Position numbers and translations under genes: made by a program | Source of the DNA: Hymenobacter cheonanensis | GTDB lineage: Bacteria > Bacteroidota > Bacteroidia > Cytophagales > Hymenobacteraceae | NCBI RefSeq assembly: GCF_030581075.1 | Contig: NZ_JAUQSW010000001.1 | Location: forward strand, 372,001 to 436,000 | Length of the DNA: 64,000 nucleotides | Reading direction: 5' to 3' | Notes under the pieces: generated by a model | Told to the model about the DNA's origin: nothing | Database searches by the model: none | Seen by the model: the letters and a program-made list of their open reading frames with translations, nothing else | In this document: piece by piece, positions 59,409 to 64,000 of the stretch | Numbering within the stretch: position 1 is the first letter of the stretch | Layout: each line of letters starts with the position of its first letter

Positions 59409-60281
59409 CTACTTTTTGCCGCCTACCTCGGCCAGCAGCTGCAGGTTGAGGCGGGTGTATTCGGCTTTGGAAACTTCGTTTTTATCGGTGCCGACCAGGT
59501 CCAGCGACTTGCGGGCGGCGGCGCCGGCCTCGGCATTTTTGCCCTGCTTTTGCAGCAGCCTGGCCTTCCAGTAGTAGCCGTAGTAGGCGTCGTTGGGGTT
59601 GGCCTTGTTGAACTCGTCGAGCCAGCCCAGGGCCGGGGTCAGGTCGGGCTGGTTGGAATTGTAGTAATACTGCGCGGCCGTGATGTAGGGCTTCTTCTCG
59701 CCCTTCATGGCCTCCTGAATCTGGGCCAGCACAATGGGGTCGGGGTTGGCGGTGAGGGGCAGGCTCACCTGGGTGCGCTCCCAGGCCAGGGTGAGGTCGG
59801 CGGCAGCGGGCTGCAGGTTTTCGAGGCTGAGGCGCAGGCTTTCCTGGGGGCTGGCCAGCCTGGTGGCCTTGGCCGTGAGGCGCAGCACATCGAGGCTTTG
59901 CTTGTAGGCGTAGGCGCCCCACTGGGCCGTGTCGCGGTTGAGGATAATGGTCCAGTCGGCCTTGCCCGGAATGGTGAGCAGCGCGTAGGTGCCGGCCTTC
60001 ACGGGTTGGCCCGCCAGCTTCACTTCCTCACCAAAGCGAATTTTCGTCACCGTGTTGGCACCCGTGCGCCACACCTCGCCGTAGGGCACTAGCCCGCCAA
60101 AAGCCGTGCGGCCCCGCAGCGAGGGCCGCGAGTAACTCAGCTCGACAAACGAGGTGGAGAAGGCCTCGCGGGTTTTGGTGGCCGGGCTGGGCTGCGGCAC
60201 GGTGAGCTTTACCTGGGCCTGGGCGGCGGGGGCTAGCAAAGCAGCCAGGGCCGCCGCCGCTAAAAAGAAAGCAGTTTTCAT
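59409..60281 (-). CDS. Secreted DUF2911 protein
   Basis: The 290-residue protein has a signal peptide (about 1-22, ending AQAQ) and a DUF2911 domain: VELSYSRPSLRGRTAFGG, VPYGEVWRTGANTVTKIRF, AGTYALLTIPGKADWTIIL and QWGAYAY. The C-terminal 120 residues are helical and TPR-like (AAQYYYNSNQPDLTPALGWL). Function unknown, envelope location. The TAnnTTTG element five bases upstream gives a leaderless transcript. Confidence 0.88.
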   Translation of the reverse strand: MKTAFFLAAAALAALLAPAAQAQVKLTVPQPSPATKTREAFSTSFVELSYSRPSLRGRTAFGGLVPYGEVWRTGANTVTKIRFGEEVKLAGQPVKAGTYALLTIPGKADWTIILNRDTAQWGAYAYKQSLDVLRLTAKATRLASPQESLRLSLENLQPAAADLTLAWERTQVSLPLTANPDPIVLAQIQEAMKGEKKPYITAAQYYYNSNQPDLTPALGWLDEFNKANPNDAYYGYYWKARLLQKQGKNAEAGAAARKSLDLVGTDKNEVSKAEYTRLNLQLLAEVGGKK

Positions 60282-60286
60282 AGCCC

Positions 60287-60294
60287 CAAAGGTA
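60287..60294 (-). promoter_or_regulatory. TAnnTTTG element directly before DUF2911 gene
   Basis: On the minus strand TACCTTTG ends five bases before the ATG at 60281. Confidence 0.6.
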
Positions 60295-60973
60295 GCGGCC
60301 GGGCCGACAGCCCGCGAGCAGCTTCGTCAGGCCGATGTGCTTGGGCGCGGTAGCCCTGGCCGGTGCCCGGCCGCTGCCCTGGCCCCCCGCCCGGCCCCGG
60401 CCCCGGCCCCGCCTGCGGCAGCACCGGGCAAGCGCTTTTTTTTAGCCGCAGGCAACCGCTGGCCCGCGCCATACATCTAAGGAGCCGAACGAGCTGCCCC
60501 GCATTTTTTTCCAGTCCGGCCTGTAACGTCTGCCCTAAGGGCCGGTATTCTGGTTGGCAAAGCACCGGGGCCAGGCGCCCGGGCTAGCTGGTCCCACATT
60601 TTTTTCAAGTTAAAAGCTTCATTTAAACGCCGTAGAGGCGGTTTTTGAAAATAATTTGAAACAGTACTATGCGAAACAAAGTACCTGTTGTAAGTTTGTT
60701 CTATCAAAAGCCAAGTACCATCTTACAACCTACTTCCTGGCCGCGCCTAGCTGCGGCTGCCGGCAAGTAGCCCTAGCCGCCAACCGGGCGGCTGGTTCGG
60801 GCCGGAAGCCTCTGCCGGCCGCCCCTTCCGACTAGCCCGCTAGTCAGCCCACACTCTTCCGCCTCGGTGCTGCTGCACCGGGCATCGCTTTTTCTTCTTC
60901 TCCACCGGAACCGCGGCCGGCTGGAAACGGAATCGCCATGCCCACGCCGAACCCTTCTTTTCTTCTTCGCGCC
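60295..60973. other. Long intergenic region upstream of TonB receptor
   Basis: This 680-base gap holds no gene I can support. About 60300-60590 is GC-rich. About 60590-60735 is AT-rich and contains an inverted repeat, GTTGTAAG at 60687-60694 and CTTACAAC at 60722-60729, and a nested pair AACAGTACT / AGTACCTGTT nearby. It is the likely promoter and control region of the receptor gene at 60974. Confidence 0.5.
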
Positions 60974-63475
60974 ATGAACTTCTCGCTGAAAGTCAACTCG
61001 TTCCTCTTTTTGGCTACCCTGGGCCTGCCGCTGGGCCTGGCCGCCCAAACGGCCCCGGCGGCCGGCCGCGCCACCCTCAGCGGCACTGCCGTGGATGGCG
61101 GGGCCAAGGCCGAGCCGCTGCCCTTTGCCACGGTGCTGCTGCGCCACGCCGAGGCGGCCGATACCAGCCTGGCCGCCAGTGGCCAAACCGCCCTGGATGG
61201 CAAGTTTAGCCTGCCCCAGGTGCCGGCGGGCGCCTACCGCCTGCGGGTGCTGGCCCTGGGCTACCAGAGCCTGGCCCAGGCCGTGCGGGTGGCGCCCGGC
61301 CAGCCCAGCGTGGCGCTGGGGCTGCTGAGGCTGCGCCCGGCCACCCAGCAGCTGGGCGAGGTGACGGTGACCGGCCAGAAAGCCGTGGTGCAGCAGGAGC
61401 TGGGCAAGACGGTGATTAACGTGGAGAAAGACCTGAGCAGCGTGGGCGGCACCGCCGTGAACGTGCTCGAAAACGTGCCCGCCGTGGCCGTAGACGCCAC
61501 CGGCACGGTGAGTTTGCGCGGCTCCTCGAACCTGACCATCCTTATCGATGGCAAGCCGGCCGGCACCAGCAACGGCGGCCCGGGCCCACGCCTCGACCAG
61601 ATTCCGGCCTCCCAGATTTCGCAGGTGGAGGTGATGACCAATCCCTCGGCCAAGTACGACGCCAGCGGGGCGGGCGTCATCAACATCATTACCAAGAAGA
61701 ACAAGAAGGAGGGCTGGAACGGCCAGGCAGCCCTGGTGGTGGGCAACGGCGACAAATACTCGCCCAGCCTCAGCCTGAGCCGCCACCACGGCAAAGCCAC
61801 CTGGAACCTGGGCTACGACGGTCGCGACCAGATTTACCGCACCCGCTCTAACAGCCAGCAAACGGCCCTCATCAGCGATGGCACTACTACCAGCAGCCTC
61901 TACACCACCCAGGACGGCGCCGGCAGCCAGCACAACCGCAACCACAGCCTGAACCTGGGCCTGAACTACGACCTGACCAAGGAGCAAACCCTGAGCGTGA
62001 GCGTGCAGCCGCACTGGGAGCACGAAACCGAACTCGACAACCAGACCCTGACCCAGCAAACGGTGGGCTCGCCCACCACAACCACGCAGTACGGGCAGTC
62101 GGTGGCCGATGTGAAGGTGACGGTGCTCGAATCGTCGGCTGACTACCGCCACACCTGGGAGGCCCACAAGGGCCGCGAGCTGACCGCCAACGCCGGCATG
62201 GTAAAAATCGACGCCGACATTCCGGTAAGCCAGCTGATAACCGGCAGCGCCCAGCCCGCCGGCTTCCGGCAGCAGCAGCAGGTAAACGCCCAGATTTACT
62301 TCGGCCAGGTCGATTATACCCTGCCCAGCGCCGATGGCAAAGGCAAGCTCGAAACCGGCCTGCGCATGCAGGCGCTGCACAACACCGGCAGCACGGCCAT
62401 GAGCAAGCCGACTTCGACCGACCCCAACGCCGAGTTTAAGCTTGACCCCACCAACTCGTTTGCCTACAACTTTACGCAGGTAATGCCGGCGGCCTACGTC
62501 ACTTACTCGCAGCAGCTAGCCCACGGCTGGAGCGCCCAAGGCGGCCTGCGCACCGAGGGCACCTTTTTGAACGGCGGCGTGGAGAACAACACGGCTTCGG
62601 TAAACCGGCAGTACGTCAGCCTTTTCCCTTCGGCCACGGTGGCCCGCGAGCTGGGCAAGGAGCCCGGCCAGAGCCGCCTGCAATTCAGCTACGCCCGGCG
62701 CCTGAACCGGCCCGACTTCATGCAGCAGCTGCCCATCCAACTCTACCAGGACCCGCGCAACTACCGCCAGGGCAACCCGGCCCTGCTCCCCGAGTTCAGC
62801 CACAACCTCGAAGTGGGCCACCAGCTGAACCTGGCCAATGGCGCCAGCATCACGAACACGGTCTTCGCCCGCTTCACGCAGAACGCCATCCGGCGGATAC
62901 GGGCCATCGATGACAGCGCCACGGTGCGCAACAACGTGGGCGTGGTAACCCGCGAAACCTACGACAACGTGGGCACCACCAACAGCTTCGGCCTCGAAAC
63001 CACCTGGGCCCAGCCCCTGGCCAAGTGGTGGCGCGTGTCGGCCACCGGCTCGGTGTACTACTCGCAGATTGCCGCCAACGCCCTCAACACCGCCAACCGC
63101 GCCGCCCTGGCCGGCACCGCCCGGCTAGCCAACAACTTCACGCCCCGGCCCGGCCTCGACGTGCAGCTGACCGGCAACGTGCGCTCCGCAACCCTCACGG
63201 CCCAGGGCCGGCAGCTCGCCACCGGCAGCCTCGACCTGGCCCTGCGCCAGCGCCTGTTCAGCGAGCGCGCCGCCCTCACCCTGCGCGTGTCGGACCTGCT
63301 CAATACCCAGGTGCGCCGCACCGAAATCGCGACCCCCGAGCTGCAAACCTCGCTCTACAACAAGTTTGAGACCCGCGTGGCCTGGCTAGGCTTCACCTGG
63401 TACATCGGCGCCACCAAGGCCAAGGCCGGCCGCATCGACGCGGCCCCCAGCAGCGGCGGCGGTTTCGGCGGCTAG
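60974..63475 (+). CDS. TonB-dependent receptor, outer-membrane beta-barrel family
   Basis: The 833-residue protein has a signal peptide (about 1-24, ending LAAQ), a carboxypeptidase-regulatory-like domain (ATLSGTAVDGGAKAEPLPFA, GYQSLAQAVRV), a plug domain (VTVTGQKAVVQQELGKTVIN, VLENVPAVAVDATGTVSLRG) and a C-terminal barrel (QFSYARRLNRPDFMQQL and repeated aromatic-ended strands). This is the OMP_b-brl_3-type architecture common in Bacteroidota. The substrate is unknown, and no SusD partner is adjacent. ATG at 60974 is preferred to 60938 as it begins the signal. Confidence 0.9.
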   Translation: MNFSLKVNSFLFLATLGLPLGLAAQTAPAAGRATLSGTAVDGGAKAEPLPFATVLLRHAEAADTSLAASGQTALDGKFSLPQVPAGAYRLRVLALGYQSLAQAVRVAPGQPSVALGLLRLRPATQQLGEVTVTGQKAVVQQELGKTVINVEKDLSSVGGTAVNVLENVPAVAVDATGTVSLRGSSNLTILIDGKPAGTSNGGPGPRLDQIPASQISQVEVMTNPSAKYDASGAGVINIITKKNKKEGWNGQAALVVGNGDKYSPSLSLSRHHGKATWNLGYDGRDQIYRTRSNSQQTALISDGTTTSSLYTTQDGAGSQHNRNHSLNLGLNYDLTKEQTLSVSVQPHWEHETELDNQTLTQQTVGSPTTTTQYGQSVADVKVTVLESSADYRHTWEAHKGRELTANAGMVKIDADIPVSQLITGSAQPAGFRQQQQVNAQIYFGQVDYTLPSADGKGKLETGLRMQALHNTGSTAMSKPTSTDPNAEFKLDPTNSFAYNFTQVMPAAYVTYSQQLAHGWSAQGGLRTEGTFLNGGVENNTASVNRQYVSLFPSATVARELGKEPGQSRLQFSYARRLNRPDFMQQLPIQLYQDPRNYRQGNPALLPEFSHNLEVGHQLNLANGASITNTVFARFTQNAIRRIRAIDDSATVRNNVGVVTRETYDNVGTTNSFGLETTWAQPLAKWWRVSATGSVYYSQIAANALNTANRAALAGTARLANNFTPRPGLDVQLTGNVRSATLTAQGRQLATGSLDLALRQRLFSERAALTLRVSDLLNTQVRRTEIATPELQTSLYNKFETRVAWLGFTWYIGATKAKAGRIDAAPSSGGGFGG

Positions 63476-63595
63476 CCCCTTTCACCCCCCCTTTTTGGCG
63501 AGCAATCAACCAGGCGCCCCTAGCCATGCGGGGCGCCCCGGCTCGCTGTTGCCTCAACATTTTTTTCCAACCTCCCCCTTTTCACTTTCTGAGTC

Positions 63596-64000
63596 ATGAA
63601 AATCAACGCTTTGTTGCTCGCCTCTGCGCTCCTGCTGCCCGCTGCCAGCGCCTTTGCCCAAGCCGTCGCCTTTGCCGCCCCCGAGGCCGACTTGCAGGAG
63701 CTGGTGGGCTGCTACTCAACTGCTAGCGCCAAGCTGGCTGCCCCGGCGGCTGGCACCGTTACCTACTTTGGAGTTGAAAATTCGCACGATGCCCGGCACG
63801 CGCAGTTTGCCCGGCTGCGGCAGGTTTTTGAGGCTAGCAAGCCCACGGTAGTGCTGTTCGAGAAGCCCGATATGGGCGTTGACAGCACCGAGGCCGCTAC
63901 CATCGACCGGCTGGGCGAGTCGGGCTACGCCCGCTTTCTGGCCCAGCAGCACGGCGTGCGCACCGAGCGCCTCGACGACCCGGTGGCCGAATACGAGTAC
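63596..64000 (+). CDS. TraB/GumN-like secreted protein (3' end outside window)
   Basis: The frame from ATG 63596 stays open to the window end, giving at least 135 residues. A signal peptide (MKINALLLASALLLPAASAF, ending near AQA) is followed by TVTYFGVENSHDARHAQF, KPTVVLFEKPDMG and YARFLAQQHGVRTERLDDP. The order of a GxxHSH-like loop, VVLFE strand and helix resembles the TraB/PrgY/GumN family of putative metalloprotease-like proteins. The call rests on a partial sequence. Confidence 0.6.
   Translation, partial: MKINALLLASALLLPAASAFAQAVAFAAPEADLQELVGCYSTASAKLAAPAAGTVTYFGVENSHDARHAQFARLRQVFEASKPTVVLFEKPDMGVDSTEAATIDRLGESGYARFLAQQHGVRTERLDDPVAEYEY

Noticed and set aside
60773..62380. A 535-residue minus-strand ORF opposite the TonB receptor gene
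   Set aside because: It is the low-stop antisense frame of a GC-rich gene, full of Gly/His/Ala runs, with no domain. The plus strand shows clear receptor motifs.
1..64000. tRNA, rRNA or prophage
   Set aside because: I saw no cloverleaf with a recognisable T-loop, no rRNA stretches and no integrase, capsid or terminase genes.

Overview
The window looks like chromosomal DNA from a GC-rich Bacteroidota of the Cytophagales, most likely Hymenobacter or a close relative. This is an inference from gene families, not a database match. The clues are a giant surface protein with a type IX secretion/gliding C-terminal domain (36908-40918), LytTR regulators, an outer-membrane beta-barrel TonB receptor, DUF2911, DUF1810 and DUF1569 genes, and Bacteroidota-type TAnnTTTG promoter elements sitting only a few bases before start codons. 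Most genes are GC-rich. A few AT-richer genes (4650-5354, 57125-57523) look acquired. I saw no rRNA, tRNA, CRISPR array, prophage or transposase gene.

Layout. 1-4618: a same-strand cluster with a coiled-coil protein, a substrate-binding protein fused to an OmpA domain, an ABC permease and an ABC ATPase, with a hairpin repeat in each of the three gaps. 4650-5354: two low-GC genes, one an NTF2-fold immunity-type lipoprotein. 5440-9432: a sigma54-type response regulator, a PqqB-like hydrolase and a histidine kinase. 9515-17461: type I pullulanase, cytochrome c, a glycosyltransferase/flippase pair, ruvC and two tandem secreted paralogues. 17613-20967: a hybrid histidine kinase whose end overlaps a convergent LytTR regulator. 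21219-36836: mainly metabolism and stress (PhzF, acyltransferase, cold shock protein, hydrolase, Rof-like protein, spore-photoproduct-lyase-like radical SAM enzyme, Vat/CatB-like acetyltransferase, 2H phosphoesterase, BLUF photoreceptor, mqo, pncA, GH43, a K+ channel, SDR, GNAT, thioredoxin-like). 36908-42626: the type IX adhesin, an MBL hydrolase and a small secreted protein.

42648-50270 is the most unusual part. Five intact paralogues of one secreted or lipoprotein family lie in tandem on the minus strand, mixed with small membrane proteins that are themselves duplicated. Between them I found three decayed copies of array genes. I recognise no characterised family here. It looks like an envelope gene array growing and decaying by module duplication.

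50499-64000: a LytTR regulator split by a frameshift at a run of eight C, with a divergent TPR histidine kinase; then yebC, DUF1569, cupin, M28 peptidase, a low-GC immunity-like gene, a secreted ABM-domain protein, hypothetical proteins, DUF2911, a TonB-dependent receptor and a truncated TraB/GumN-like gene.

Across the window, long hairpin repeats of at least four sequence classes occupy intergenic gaps, and the palindrome GCTAGC is strikingly frequent. Both look like genome-wide traits of the lineage.
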